A stretch of 64,000 bases of DNA from Plantactinospora soyae (GTDB lineage: Bacteria; Actinomycetota; Actinomycetes; Mycobacteriales; Micromonosporaceae). Shown here piece after piece: positions 41,114 through 49,828 of the stretch. The stretch's first letter is position 1, and each line of letters begins with the position of its first letter. Location of the stretch: contig NZ_JADBEB010000001.1 in assembly GCF_014874095.1 (NCBI RefSeq), positions 8,432,001 through 8,496,000 of the forward strand. The letters are read 5' to 3'. Both the position numbers and the translations under genes were made by a program. A model generated the notes under the pieces. The model did no database searches. It was not told the origin of the DNA and saw only the letters and a list, made by a program, of their open reading frames with translations.

Positions 41114-44101
41114 TCAGCCGATCGAGAAGGTGGCCAGTCGCAGGTCCCCGCCGAACACCAGGTAGACGTCGCGGACGCCGCCGACCCCGGTCAGCCCGGC
41201 GGTGCTGGTGGCGTACCGGTAGACGTCGCCGGTGTTGGCCACGGTGGCCCGGCCGAGCAGCCGCCCCGTTGGTGAGTCGAGCCGGACCTCGATCGTCGCG
41301 TCTCCGGCGTCGGCCCGAGCCGCGCTCGCGGTGAACGTCCCGGTCCCCTTCCCGAGTTTCACGTCGTCGAACCGGATCCAGTTCCCGGCGCGCACGGCAC
41401 CGACGGCGGTACCCCGCTCCTTGCTCTCGTCGACGAGCTGGATTCCGGCGTACCCGTCGAAGTTCTCGGCCCGGGTCGGCCGAGAAAGGTCGCGCGGCGG
41501 GATCGTCTCGCCGCGTACCCGCAGGGTGGCCCGCTCCCGGATGTCGGCCGACGAGGCGCCGACCAGCAGGTCGTAGTCGGACGTCTCGACGACGGACCGG
41601 CTCCGGGTCACGTCCCAGTGCGCCAGGTCGGCGGCGCGCAGCGTCAGCCGTACGGTCTTCGTCGCACCAGGCGCCAGCGACACCTTCTCGAAGGCGCGCA
41701 ACTGCTTGACCGGCACCTTGTCCCGGGACGTGCGCTGGTGGGTGTAGAGCTGCACCACCTCCGCACCGGTACGTCGACCGGTGTTGGTCACGTCGACGCT
41801 CACCGTAACCGTGTCACCGGCGCCGATCGCCGGGCTGCTCAACCTCGGCCTGCCGTACCGGAAGGTGGTGTACGACAGTCCGTGGCCGAACGCGAACAGC
41901 GGCGTACCCCGGTAGTAGAGGTACGTCTGGTCGGTGTCGATGATGTCGTAGTTGAGCGCGTCGGGCGGCAGGTCGTCGTCGGAGCGGTACCAGGTCTGGG
42001 TCAGCCGCCCGGCCGGGTTGTGGTCGCCGAAGAGCACGTCCGCGACCGCCTGGCCGGTCTCCGAGCCGGCGTGCGTCGTCCAGAGCAGTGATCTGGGCTG
42101 GCTGCGCATCGTGGTGGGGTAGCTGCTCTCCAGCACCACGACGGTGTTCCGGTTGGCCCGGGTGACCGCCTCGATCAGCTTCTGCTGGCTCTCGCCGAGC
42201 GCGGTGCTGGTCCGGTCGTGGATCTCCCGGCCGTAGACGAACGGGTTGCTGCCGACCACCACCACCGCCACGTCGGCGTCGGCCGCCGCCGCGACCGCGC
42301 TTCCCGCGCCGCTGTTGACGACCTCTCGGGCGAACCGGGCGGCGTCGGCCTTCGCGCCGGTGCCGACCGTGCCGTCCGGGGCCACCGTGACGTAGTGCTC
42401 GGGGATCCACCACCAGCTCTCGGCGGTTTCGTAGCCGACGTACTGGATCAGGTAGGTGCCGTCGTCCTGCCGCTCCAGCCGGAACTGCTGTTGCACGTAC
42501 CAGCCGTTCGGCGCCTGCGCCGAGGTGTTGAACGGGCCGAAGTTGCCGGTCAGGTAGCGACCGTTGGCCGCGTTGCGCAGCGTGCTGTAGTCGCCCATCC
42601 AGTCGTTGACGTCCCACTGCCCGGCCGGCGTCGGGGTGCCGGCGGACGCGACGACGCTGTCCCCGGCACCGGTTCCGGTCGCGCTGAGGTACCTGCCGCT
42701 GGCGACATCCCGCAGCGCCACCCGGTCCAGGCCCTCCACCCCGGTCACCGTGCCGGCGGAGCCGAGCCGGTTGCGGATCCCGTCCAGCGGCGTCACCTGG
42801 TACGGCAGCTTTCCGCCGTACCAGTCGCTGAAGAGTGTGTCGTGCAGCGGGCCGACGACGGCGACCTTCCCGGTCCGGGCCGGGTCGAGCGGGAGGGTGT
42901 TGCCGGAGTTGCGCAGCAGCACCGCCGCCGCGTCGGCGGCCTGCCGGTTCAGCGCCCGGTGGGCCGGGCTGTCGATCACGTCGGCGGTGATGTCGGCGTA
43001 CGGTCCACCGTCGGGGTCGAACTCGCCGAGCCGGAACCGGATCGACAACGCCCGCCGCACCGACCGGTCCACGTCGGCGACGGTCAGCAGTCCCCGGTCC
43101 AGCGCCAACTTGAGGGTGTCGACCATCCGCCGGCTGTCGCTGTTGTCCACGGTGAAGCTGTCGAGTCCGGCCTTGAGCATCGCAGCGTACGCCTGCGCCT
43201 CGGTCGGATCGTCGAAGTAGTGCTGGGCCTCGGTCAGCGCGTGCGGCGCCCAGGCGTCGCTGACGTTGAACAGCTCCCGGTCGGTCCAGGACCGGACGAC
43301 TTCGGCCAGGTCCGGGTCGACGTGCGTCGGACGACCGTTGACCTTGTTGTACGACGCCATCACCCCGGTGACGGCGTCGGCGGCGATGGCCGGCCGGAAC
43401 GCCGCCTCGTCGTACTCGTGCTTGACCCGGGGCGGCAGGTTGGACGAGGTGAGGCTGCGGTTCACCTCGTTGTTGTAGGCGTAGTAGTGCTTCAACACCG
43501 GGGCGGTCTTGAGGTGGTCCGGATCGTCCCCGGACAGGCCCCGGCCGTACGCGGTGGAGATCTTGCCGGTCAGCGTCGGGTCCTCGGAGTAGCCCTCCTC
43601 GTTGCGGCCCCAGCGCGGGTCGCGCAGCAGGTTGACCACCGGGGCCCAGACCTGCAACCCCCAGACGGTCGGGTCCACGCTGTGGTAGCCGCGCAGTTCG
43701 TCGCCGGTGGCCGAGCCGACCCTGCGGACCAGTTCCGGGTCCCAGGTGCTGGCCAGCCCCAGCGCCTGCGGGAACACCGTGCCCTCGGCGAGCACCTGGT
43801 TCCAGTTGTCGTTCAGGTTGTTGGACCAGGCGACCCCGTGCAACGCCTCGGTACCGGTCTTGAAGAACCCGATGTCGAGCCGGGGCACGGCGGCCTGGGC
43901 CTGGTGCAGCAGGGCCAGCTTCTCGTCCAGGGTCAGCCGCCCCACCAGGTCGTCGAGCCGGGCGTCGAGGGACAACTCGGGGTTCCGGAACGGCAGGGCG
44001 TCGGCCGGCTCGGCGGTCGCCTGGCCCGGCATCGCCAGCGCGGCGACCAGACTCAGCACCAGCACCGACCCGATCCTGCGGCTCCGCAGCGCATGCCTCA
44101 T
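41114..44101 (-). CDS. secreted GH3 beta-glycosidase with beta-trefoil-like insertion and C-terminal CBM6-like domain
   Basis: 995 aa. Signal peptide about 1-30. GH3 N-terminal barrel with KHYYAYNN (204-211) and nucleophile Asp282 in NVSDAW. The GH3 C-domain is split by about 125 residues (about 458-585) containing two RYL-type repeats (ASGRYLSAT, NGRYLTGN) like fascin/beta-trefoil folds. Then comes the rest of the C-domain (VVVVGSNPF), an FnIII-like domain, and a CBM6-like end (about 880-995, NFDGYAGIQL, GNWIRFDDV). Layout matches xylan beta-xylosidase/beta-glucosidase relatives. ATG 44101 follows GAGGAG. Follows the GH31 gene across an unusual 86-nt palindromic element. Confidence 0.92.
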   Translation of the reverse strand: MRHALRSRRIGSVLVLSLVAALAMPGQATAEPADALPFRNPELSLDARLDDLVGRLTLDEKLALLHQAQAAVPRLDIGFFKTGTEALHGVAWSNNLNDNWNQVLAEGTVFPQALGLASTWDPELVRRVGSATGDELRGYHSVDPTVWGLQVWAPVVNLLRDPRWGRNEEGYSEDPTLTGKISTAYGRGLSGDDPDHLKTAPVLKHYYAYNNEVNRSLTSSNLPPRVKHEYDEAAFRPAIAADAVTGVMASYNKVNGRPTHVDPDLAEVVRSWTDRELFNVSDAWAPHALTEAQHYFDDPTEAQAYAAMLKAGLDSFTVDNSDSRRMVDTLKLALDRGLLTVADVDRSVRRALSIRFRLGEFDPDGGPYADITADVIDSPAHRALNRQAADAAAVLLRNSGNTLPLDPARTGKVAVVGPLHDTLFSDWYGGKLPYQVTPLDGIRNRLGSAGTVTGVEGLDRVALRDVASGRYLSATGTGAGDSVVASAGTPTPAGQWDVNDWMGDYSTLRNAANGRYLTGNFGPFNTSAQAPNGWYVQQQFRLERQDDGTYLIQYVGYETAESWWWIPEHYVTVAPDGTVGTGAKADAARFAREVVNSGAGSAVAAAADADVAVVVVGSNPFVYGREIHDRTSTALGESQQKLIEAVTRANRNTVVVLESSYPTTMRSQPRSLLWTTHAGSETGQAVADVLFGDHNPAGRLTQTWYRSDDDLPPDALNYDIIDTDQTYLYYRGTPLFAFGHGLSYTTFRYGRPRLSSPAIGAGDTVTVSVDVTNTGRRTGAEVVQLYTHQRTSRDKVPVKQLRAFEKVSLAPGATKTVRLTLRAADLAHWDVTRSRSVVETSDYDLLVGASSADIRERATLRVRGETIPPRDLSRPTRAENFDGYAGIQLVDESKERGTAVGAVRAGNWIRFDDVKLGKGTGTFTASAARADAGDATIEVRLDSPTGRLLGRATVANTGDVYRYATSTAGLTGVGGVRDVYLVFGGDLRLATFSIG

Positions 44102-44138
44102 CAGGTGTCTCCTCAAGATCCGTCGACGGGTTGACGGG

Positions 44139-44190
44139 TTAACAGGGGGCCCTTTCTATACAGAAAGCGATATGAAGGGGCCCTTCCTTA
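44139..44190. repeat. GGGCCC-rich palindromic intergenic element
   Basis: A core dyad CTTTCT-ATAC-AGAAAG (44152-44167) is flanked by two imperfectly inverted GGGCCC blocks (44146-44152 and 44177-44184), bounded by TTAAC and CCTTA. The whole 52-bp unit looks like a mobile or REP-like palindromic repeat. It even includes the TAA stop of the GH31 gene (44188-44190). From general memory similar GGGGCCC palindromes recur between genes of Micromonosporaceae; not checked. Confidence 0.55.
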
Positions 44191-46197
44191 CGGCTTCAGC
44201 AGGGTGGCGAGGTGGGGTGCGGCGGGGTGTCGGACGAGGACGGGGATGTGGCGCAGGGGTGCGGCGGCCCGGATGGTCTGGCCGCCGGAGTGGGTCCGGC
44301 CGGTGTACGGGTCGAGCCAGTCGATGCCGGCCGGCAGGTAGACGTCGCGTTCACGTTCGCCGGCGGCGGTGACCGGGGCGACCAGGAGGTCGGGGCCGAG
44401 CAGAAACTGGTCCTCCACCGTCCAGCTCACCGGGTCGGAGGTGAAGTCCACGAAGAGCGGACGCATCGGCGGCAGACCCTGCTCGTGCGCGACCCGCATC
44501 TGCGCCATGACGTACGGCCGGAGCCGTTCCCGCAGCCGCAGCACGTCGACGATCACGGCGTACGCCTCCGGGCCGTACGACCACACCTCGTTCGGGCCGC
44601 CGGTCATCTCCGGGCCCAGCGGCTTCTTCGGCAGTCGGAAGCCGTGCAGCCGGAACAGCGGGCAGAAGGCGCCGTACTGGAACCAGCGGATGATCAGTTC
44701 CCGGTAGGCCGGCGAGTCCGGGTCGCCGCCGTGGAAGCCGCCGATGTCGGTCGTCCACCACGGAATGCCGGAGAGTCCGACGTTGAGTCCGGCGCGGATC
44801 TGGGTCCGGAGCGAGGCGAAGGTGGCGGGGATGTCCCCGGACCAGAGCGCGGCGCCGTACCGCTGGCTGCCGGCCCAGCCGGAGCGGCAGAGCGACACCA
44901 CCTCGTCGTCGCCGGCACCCAGCATCCCCTCGTAGAAGGCCCGGGCGTGTTCGACCGGGTAGAGGTTGGCCACCTCGGCACCGGGTCCGGCGTGGAAGCG
45001 CAGGTTCGCGTGGTGACCGGGACGGATCTCGGGCTCGCAGGCGTCCAGCCACCACACCTTGATCCCGAGGTCGTGGTAGTTGCGCCGGACCCGGCTCCAG
45101 ATGAACTCGCGGGCCTGCGGATCGGTGGCGTCGTAGAACGCGACCGGCATCTCGGTGCCGTAGCCCTTGTCGATCCAGGGTGCGTGGAACGGCACCCCGG
45201 ATTCGGTGCCGACCAGCAGCCCCCGGTCGGTCAGTTCCCGGTAGTTCTCGCTGAGCGGGTTCACCGAGGGCCAGATCGAGACCATCACCTTGACGCCCAG
45301 CTCGTCCAGCTCGCGGACCATGCCGGCCGGATCGGGCCATTCGACCGGGTCGAAGGTCCACGATCCGAGGTGGGTCCAGTGGAAGAAGTCGATCACGATC
45401 ACGGACAGCGGAAGGCCACGGCCCAGGTGTTCCCGGACCACGCCGAGCAGTTCGGCCTGGTTCCGGTAACGCAGCTTGCTCTGCCAGAAGCCACTGGCCC
45501 AGTCGGGCAGCGGCGGTGCGTGGCCGGTGGCGTCGGCGTACCGGGCCATGATCCCGGCGGGGCTGCCGGTGGTGACCCAGTAGTCGATCTGGCGCGCGCT
45601 GTCGGCGACCCACCGGGTGCCGTTCTCGGCCAGTTCGACCCGCCCCACGGCCGGGGAGTTCCAGAGCAGCCCGTAGCCCCGGCTGGAGAGCAGGAACGGA
45701 ATGTTGATCTCCCCGTTCCGCTGGACCAGGTCGAGGACCAGGCCCTTCTGGTCGAGCCGGCCGTGGGTGTGCTGGCCCAGACCGAAGAACCGCTCCCCCG
45801 GGTACGCCTCGAACCGCTGCTCCAGCCGGGCGTACCCGTTGCCCTGGCTCAGGAACAGTCGGGCACCCGGCCACCAGAAGTGTGCCCGCTGCTCGGCGAG
45901 CAACTCCTCGCCGGTGTCGGTGCGCTCGAACCGGATCCGCGCCTCGACCTCGGCCTCCTCCTCCCGCCGCTCGACCACCACGGTCAGCCCGCCGTTGACC
46001 AGTCGACCCCGGTCGTTCGCGGTCGTCACCACGGTGTCGGTCGGTTTTGGCGACAGCAGCGCACCGGGCAGGTCCGGGATGACGCGGTGCTGGCCGACCC
46101 GGACCCGGACGCTGTCGGCGCCCCAGGACTCGATCCGGAGGACCTCGTGCCCCGTGGTTACCTCGATCGATCGGTGGTCGGTCCGGAAGACGGTCAT
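44188..46197 (-). CDS. GH31 alpha-xylosidase/alpha-glucosidase
   Basis: 669 aa cytoplasmic enzyme. An N-terminal beta-sandwich is followed by a catalytic barrel with nucleophile Asp385 in WWLDACEPE and acid/base Asp455 in WSGDIPATF. The WLDxxEPE form and the substrate-loop phrase VIVIDFFHWTHLG are typical of alpha-xylosidases and related GH31 enzymes. With a GH3 beta-glucosidase/xylosidase and a sugar importer it would strip alpha-linked xylose or glucose from oligosaccharides such as xyloglucan fragments. ATG 46197 follows GAGAGG. First gene of the operon, from a promoter with a LacI-type operator at its start point. Confidence 0.92.
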   Translation of the reverse strand: MTVFRTDHRSIEVTTGHEVLRIESWGADSVRVRVGQHRVIPDLPGALLSPKPTDTVVTTANDRGRLVNGGLTVVVERREEEAEVEARIRFERTDTGEELLAEQRAHFWWPGARLFLSQGNGYARLEQRFEAYPGERFFGLGQHTHGRLDQKGLVLDLVQRNGEINIPFLLSSRGYGLLWNSPAVGRVELAENGTRWVADSARQIDYWVTTGSPAGIMARYADATGHAPPLPDWASGFWQSKLRYRNQAELLGVVREHLGRGLPLSVIVIDFFHWTHLGSWTFDPVEWPDPAGMVRELDELGVKVMVSIWPSVNPLSENYRELTDRGLLVGTESGVPFHAPWIDKGYGTEMPVAFYDATDPQAREFIWSRVRRNYHDLGIKVWWLDACEPEIRPGHHANLRFHAGPGAEVANLYPVEHARAFYEGMLGAGDDEVVSLCRSGWAGSQRYGAALWSGDIPATFASLRTQIRAGLNVGLSGIPWWTTDIGGFHGGDPDSPAYRELIIRWFQYGAFCPLFRLHGFRLPKKPLGPEMTGGPNEVWSYGPEAYAVIVDVLRLRERLRPYVMAQMRVAHEQGLPPMRPLFVDFTSDPVSWTVEDQFLLGPDLLVAPVTAAGERERDVYLPAGIDWLDPYTGRTHSGGQTIRAAAPLRHIPVLVRHPAAPHLATLLKP

Positions 46198-46303
46198 CGG
46201 GCCTCTCTTCGCCAGTCCACCCGCCGGCGGCATTCCCGCCGCCCGCGCAGCCGCCCGGCGGGGACCGGCCCGGGGGTCGGCGGGGTCCCTCGGACGGTCG
46301 ATC

Positions 46304-46351
46304 GTCGAAGCGCCTCGACGGAGGATAGACAGACATGACTGTCAGGCACAA
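46304..46351 (-). promoter_or_regulatory. promoter and operator of the GH31-GH3 operon
   Basis: Minus strand: TTGTGC (-35, 46346-46351), 18 nt, TATCCT (-10, 46322-46327), then GTCGAGGCGCTTCGAC (46304-46319), a dyad GTCGA/TCGAC with the LacI-like core GGCGCTTC, covering the predicted start. One core base differs from the site at 46483-46492. Confidence 0.6.
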
Positions 46352-46445
46352 TCGGCCGCCCGGTCCGCCGACCTGCACTGCCGGTCGATCCGGACAACCC
46401 GGCACCGGCGTCGGGAAGGCGCCGGGAAATCGGAACTTCATCCCG

Positions 46446-46492
46446 TTGACATTGACACCCGCCGGTACCTACGTTCAGTGCGGAAGCGCTTC
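46446..46492 (+). promoter_or_regulatory. promoter and LacI-type operator of the sugar ABC operon
   Basis: TTGACA (-35, 46446-46451), 18 nt, TACGTT (-10, 46470-46475), then the palindrome GAAGCGCTTC (46483-46492) at the expected start site. A second TTGACA overlaps at 46452-46457. The AAGCGCTT core is a frequent LacI-family operator centre. The matching regulator is not in the window. Confidence 0.65.
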
Positions 46493-46602
46493 GACAGGCA
46501 GACGTTCAACTAATTTCTGGCCGGGGCCGACGGCACTCCTCGACCGCACCATGCCGGGTGTCCCGTGGAGAGAACCGCCAAGTCGTTCCCGGAAGGAAGA
46601 CC

Positions 46603-47904
46603 ATGTTCAGAGCGAAAGCGGGGGCCGCGGCCGGAGCACTGCTCGTGACCACGGCCCTGGTCCTGGCCGCGTGCGGGAACGATCCCGGCTCCGAGGAGTC
46701 CCCCAGCAGCCTGACCCTCTGGCACTACGAGGGGCCGAACAGTGCGATGGGCATCGCCTGGGCCGAGGCGATAAAGCAGTTCGAGGCCAGCCACCCCGGA
46801 GTCACGGTCAAGTTCGAGGAGAAGGGCTTCGAGCAGATCCGGCAGACCGCCGGGCAGGTGCTCAACTCGGACGAGGCACCGGACATCATGGAGTACAACA
46901 AGGGCAACGCCACCGCCGGCCTGCTCGCCAAGCAGGGACTGCTGACCGACCTGACCGCCGAGGCGGGCAAGCGCGGCTGGACCAAGCTGCTCGGCCCCAG
47001 CCTCGCGACCACCGCCCGGTACGACGCCGAGGGCATCATGGGCGGCGACACCTGGTACGGCGTACCGAACTACGGCGAGCTGGGCGACCTCGTCTACTAC
47101 AACAAGGAACTCTTCGCCGAGCACAACGTGCAGGTGCCCACCACCCTCGCCGAGTTCGAGGCGGCGATGGACGTCTTCGTCCGGGCGGGCGTGACACCGC
47201 TGTCGGTCGGCGGAGCGGAATATCCTGCCCAGCAGATCCTCTACACTCTCGCGCTGTCCCAGGCCAGCCGCCCCTTCGTCGACAGTTTCCAGCTCTACAA
47301 GGGCAAGGTCGACTTCCACGGCCCCGAGCTGACCTTCGGGGCGAACCGGTTCGCCGAGTGGGTCCGCAAGGGCTACATCGCGAAGAACTCGGCCGGGATC
47401 AAGGCCGAGGACATGGCCGTGGCCTGGACCCAGGCGAAGTTCCCGATGGTCATCTCCGGTAGCTGGTGGTACGGCCGGTTCGTCACCGAGGCCAAGTTCG
47501 ACTGGGCCGCCTTCCTCTTCCCCGGCAACACCCTGCACCCCGGCTCGAGCGGCAACCTGTGGGTCGTACCGGCCAAGTCCAAGGCGAAGTCCCTGGCGTA
47601 CGACTTCATCGACATCACCATGAAGCCCGAGATCCAGGCGCTGCTGGGCAACAACGGCGGCGTACCCGTGGCGGCCGACGCGTCGAAGATCACCGACGCC
47701 AGGAGCAAGGCACTCGTCGACCTGTTCAACGGTGTGGTGTCGGCCGACGGCCTCGGGTTCTATCCGGACTGGCCGGCCCCCGGCTACTACGACGCCCTGG
47801 TGGCCGGCGGACAAGACCTGATCAACGGGTCGAAGAGTCCGAGTTCGGTCCTCGACGACCTGGCCAAGCCGTACAACGACAACCTCGCGGACATTGGCAA
47901 GTGA
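46603..47904 (+). CDS. sugar ABC transporter substrate-binding lipoprotein
   Basis: 433 aa family 1 binding protein. Lipobox LAAC with Cys24, then GNDPGSEESPSSLTLWHYEG. Landmarks: DIMEYNKGNATAGLLAKQGLL, GVPNYGELGDLVYYNKELF and VISGSWWYGRFV. ATG 46603 is preceded by GGAAGGAAG; longer in-frame starts lack a site. Coupled directly to the permease gene by GTGA with no intercistronic hairpin, unlike the other binding-protein genes here. Likely imports the oligosaccharide processed by the divergent GH31. Confidence 0.92.
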   Translation: MFRAKAGAAAGALLVTTALVLAACGNDPGSEESPSSLTLWHYEGPNSAMGIAWAEAIKQFEASHPGVTVKFEEKGFEQIRQTAGQVLNSDEAPDIMEYNKGNATAGLLAKQGLLTDLTAEAGKRGWTKLLGPSLATTARYDAEGIMGGDTWYGVPNYGELGDLVYYNKELFAEHNVQVPTTLAEFEAAMDVFVRAGVTPLSVGGAEYPAQQILYTLALSQASRPFVDSFQLYKGKVDFHGPELTFGANRFAEWVRKGYIAKNSAGIKAEDMAVAWTQAKFPMVISGSWWYGRFVTEAKFDWAAFLFPGNTLHPGSSGNLWVVPAKSKAKSLAYDFIDITMKPEIQALLGNNGGVPVAADASKITDARSKALVDLFNGVVSADGLGFYPDWPAPGYYDALVAGGQDLINGSKSPSSVLDDLAKPYNDNLADIGK

Positions 47905-48884
47905 TCCCGAGCGCGGTGGGTGGCGGCGCCGACCTGGCGTCGCCACCTGCGGCGGAGCCGCGACGACGTACCCGGAACGGGCCGCGCCGGTCCGCCCGGC
48001 ACCGGGGCTACCTGGTGTTCCTGCTGCCCGGGATCGTGCTCTCGACCGCCGTCATCGTCGTGCCGGTGTTGATGACCCTGGGCATCAGCTTCACCCGCTG
48101 GCAGGGCATCGGCCGACCGGAGTGGATCGGCCTGGACAACTACACCCGGCTCTTCTCCGACGCGAACTTCTGGGCGTCGTTCCGGAACATCGGGCTGGTG
48201 ATCGTGGCGATGGCGGTGGTACCGACCCTGCTGGGCCTGCTGCTCGCCTCCGCGCTCTACGACCACGTAGGTAAGGCGTACGGCGGCCGTGCCGCGAGCG
48301 CGCTGCGGTCCGGCCTGTACCTGCCGCAGATCGTGCCGGTGGCGGTCACCGGAATCATCTGGGCCTGGATCCTGCACCCGGACTACGGCGCGCTCAACTC
48401 GATCCTGACCGACCTGCACCTGGAGACCCTGGCCCGGAACTGGCTCGGCGATCCGAAGTACGCCCTCTACAGCGTCATGGCGGTGCTGATCTGGATGCAG
48501 CTCGGCTACCCGGTGGTGATGTTCATGGCCGGCCTGCAACGGGTCGACCCCGAACTGTACGAGGCGGCCGACCTCGACGGCGCGTCCTGGTGGCAGCGCT
48601 TCACCCGGATCGCCGTGCCGCTGATCCGGCCCGAGGTGTACGTCGTCCTGGTGACCACCACCATCGCCGGGTTGAAGATCTTCGGCCAGATCTTCGTGCT
48701 GACCCGGGGCGGTCCCGGCAACGCGACGCTGGTGCCGTCGTACTTCGCCTACCGGAACTTCTTCGAGCGGGCCGCGGTCGGGTACGGCTCGGCGATCTCG
48801 ACCGTACTGACCGTGAGCATCGTGCTGCTCACCTACCTGTTCCTGCGGCTACAGACCCGCGACGAGCGGCTCGGAGGCTGGTGA
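47901..48884 (+). CDS. sugar ABC transporter permease (MalF/UgpA type)
   Basis: 327 aa. A basic N-terminus (RRRTRNGPRRSARHRG) precedes helix 1 (YLVFLLPGIVLSTAVIVVPVLM, about 37-58). About six helices in all, and the EAA loop ELYEAADLDGASWWQRFTRI then VPLIRP. GTG 47901 overlaps the binding-protein stop; its own stop overlaps the next ATG by one base. Confidence 0.92.
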   Translation: MIPSAVGGGADLASPPAAEPRRRTRNGPRRSARHRGYLVFLLPGIVLSTAVIVVPVLMTLGISFTRWQGIGRPEWIGLDNYTRLFSDANFWASFRNIGLVIVAMAVVPTLLGLLLASALYDHVGKAYGGRAASALRSGLYLPQIVPVAVTGIIWAWILHPDYGALNSILTDLHLETLARNWLGDPKYALYSVMAVLIWMQLGYPVVMFMAGLQRVDPELYEAADLDGASWWQRFTRIAVPLIRPEVYVVLVTTTIAGLKIFGQIFVLTRGGPGNATLVPSYFAYRNFFERAAVGYGSAISTVLTVSIVLLTYLFLRLQTRDERLGGW

Positions 48885-49783
48885 TGGCGATCGCACCGGC
48901 ATCCGCTCGCCCGCACCGCGACGAGCCACCGGCGGGGCGCCACCCCGATCCAGCCCCTCGCCGCCGGAGCCCGGCCCGGCACGTGGTGCTCCTCGGACTG
49001 ATCGTCGGAGTGCTGCTGGTCCTCGCGCCGATCCTCGTGATCGTGCTGAACGCGGTGAAGAGCCCCGCTGACTACGCGAGCAACGGGCCGATGGCGCTGC
49101 CGGACTCGTTCCATCTCCAGGGCATCGTCGACTTCTGGAACCGGGTCGACTTCGGCCGGAAGCTGCTCAACAGCCTCGTCGTCAGCGGCAGCGTGGCGAT
49201 CCTCGGCGTCGGGCTGGCGGTGCTCAGCGCGTACGCCCTCGGCATCGGGCGGGTACGCGGGCGGATCTGGTTCCTGGTCTTCTTCCTGGTGGCCAATCTC
49301 ATTCCACAGGAGATGCTGGTCTACCCGCTGTACTACCTCTCCAAGTCCCTCGGCCTGTACGACTCGCTCCTCTCCGTGATCATCATCTTCACGGTGATCC
49401 AGGGAGCGTTCGGGACGTACCTGTTGTCGAGCGTCTTCGCGCAGTTCCCCCGGGAGCTGCTCGACGCCGCCGAGGTGGACGGGGCCGGCCGGTGGCGGGT
49501 GCTGTGGCAGGTGGTCGTGCCGGCCAGCCGGCCCACCCTCGCCGTCCTGGTCACGTTCTTCTTCGTCTGGACCTGGAACGAGTTCTTCCTGCCGCTGGTC
49601 TTCCTGATCTCCAACGACAACCAGACCGTCCCGGTCGCCCTCGGCGTCCTACAGGGCCAGCGGACCATGGACGCGACCACCACCAGCGCGTCCGCGCTGC
49701 TCGGGATCGTGCCGGCGGTGGTCTTCTTCCTCGTCTTCCAACGGACCCTGACCCGGGGTGTGATGTCCGGCGCCATCAAGTGA
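48884..49783 (+). CDS. sugar ABC transporter permease (MalG/UgpE type)
   Basis: 299 aa. A Pro/Arg-rich N-terminus is followed by helix 1 (HVVLLGLIVGVLLVLAPILVIVLNAV, about 33-58), five further helices, EAA loop ELLDAAEVDGAGRWRVLWQVVVP, and the classic end RTLTRGVMSGAIK. ATG 48884 sits on the TGATG junction with GGAGG upstream. Third and last gene of the operon; no ATPase is encoded, so a shared MsiK-type ATPase is expected. Confidence 0.92.
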   Translation: MAIAPASARPHRDEPPAGRHPDPAPRRRSPARHVVLLGLIVGVLLVLAPILVIVLNAVKSPADYASNGPMALPDSFHLQGIVDFWNRVDFGRKLLNSLVVSGSVAILGVGLAVLSAYALGIGRVRGRIWFLVFFLVANLIPQEMLVYPLYYLSKSLGLYDSLLSVIIIFTVIQGAFGTYLLSSVFAQFPRELLDAAEVDGAGRWRVLWQVVVPASRPTLAVLVTFFFVWTWNEFFLPLVFLISNDNQTVPVALGVLQGQRTMDATTTSASALLGIVPAVVFFLVFQRTLTRGVMSGAIK

Positions 49784-49788
49784 CCGTC

Positions 49789-49819
49789 GGTCCGGCCGGC
49801 GGCGGGCGCCGGCCGGACC
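49789..49819. terminator. bidirectional hairpin terminator
   Basis: GGTCCGGCCGGC (49789-49800) and GCCGGCCGGACC (49808-49819), a perfect 12-bp stem with a 7-nt loop in the 45-nt gap between two convergent ABC operons. Confidence 0.85.
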
Positions 49820-49828
49820 AATCGGGTA

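Larger units (their letters stand above)
46198..46602. other. 405-nt divergent promoter region of the GH31-GH3 and sugar ABC operons
   Basis: Holds two facing promoters, each with a palindromic operator at the expected start site (46304-46319 and 46483-46492), plus a GACAG/CTGTC dyad at 46328-46343 within the minus-strand promoter spacer. No gene was recognised inside. Confidence 0.75.

Noticed and set aside
42218-46338. Two plus-strand frames over 600 codons opposite GH3 and GH31
   Set aside because: Val/Gly/Arg-rich shadows with no motif; real genes lie on the minus strand.
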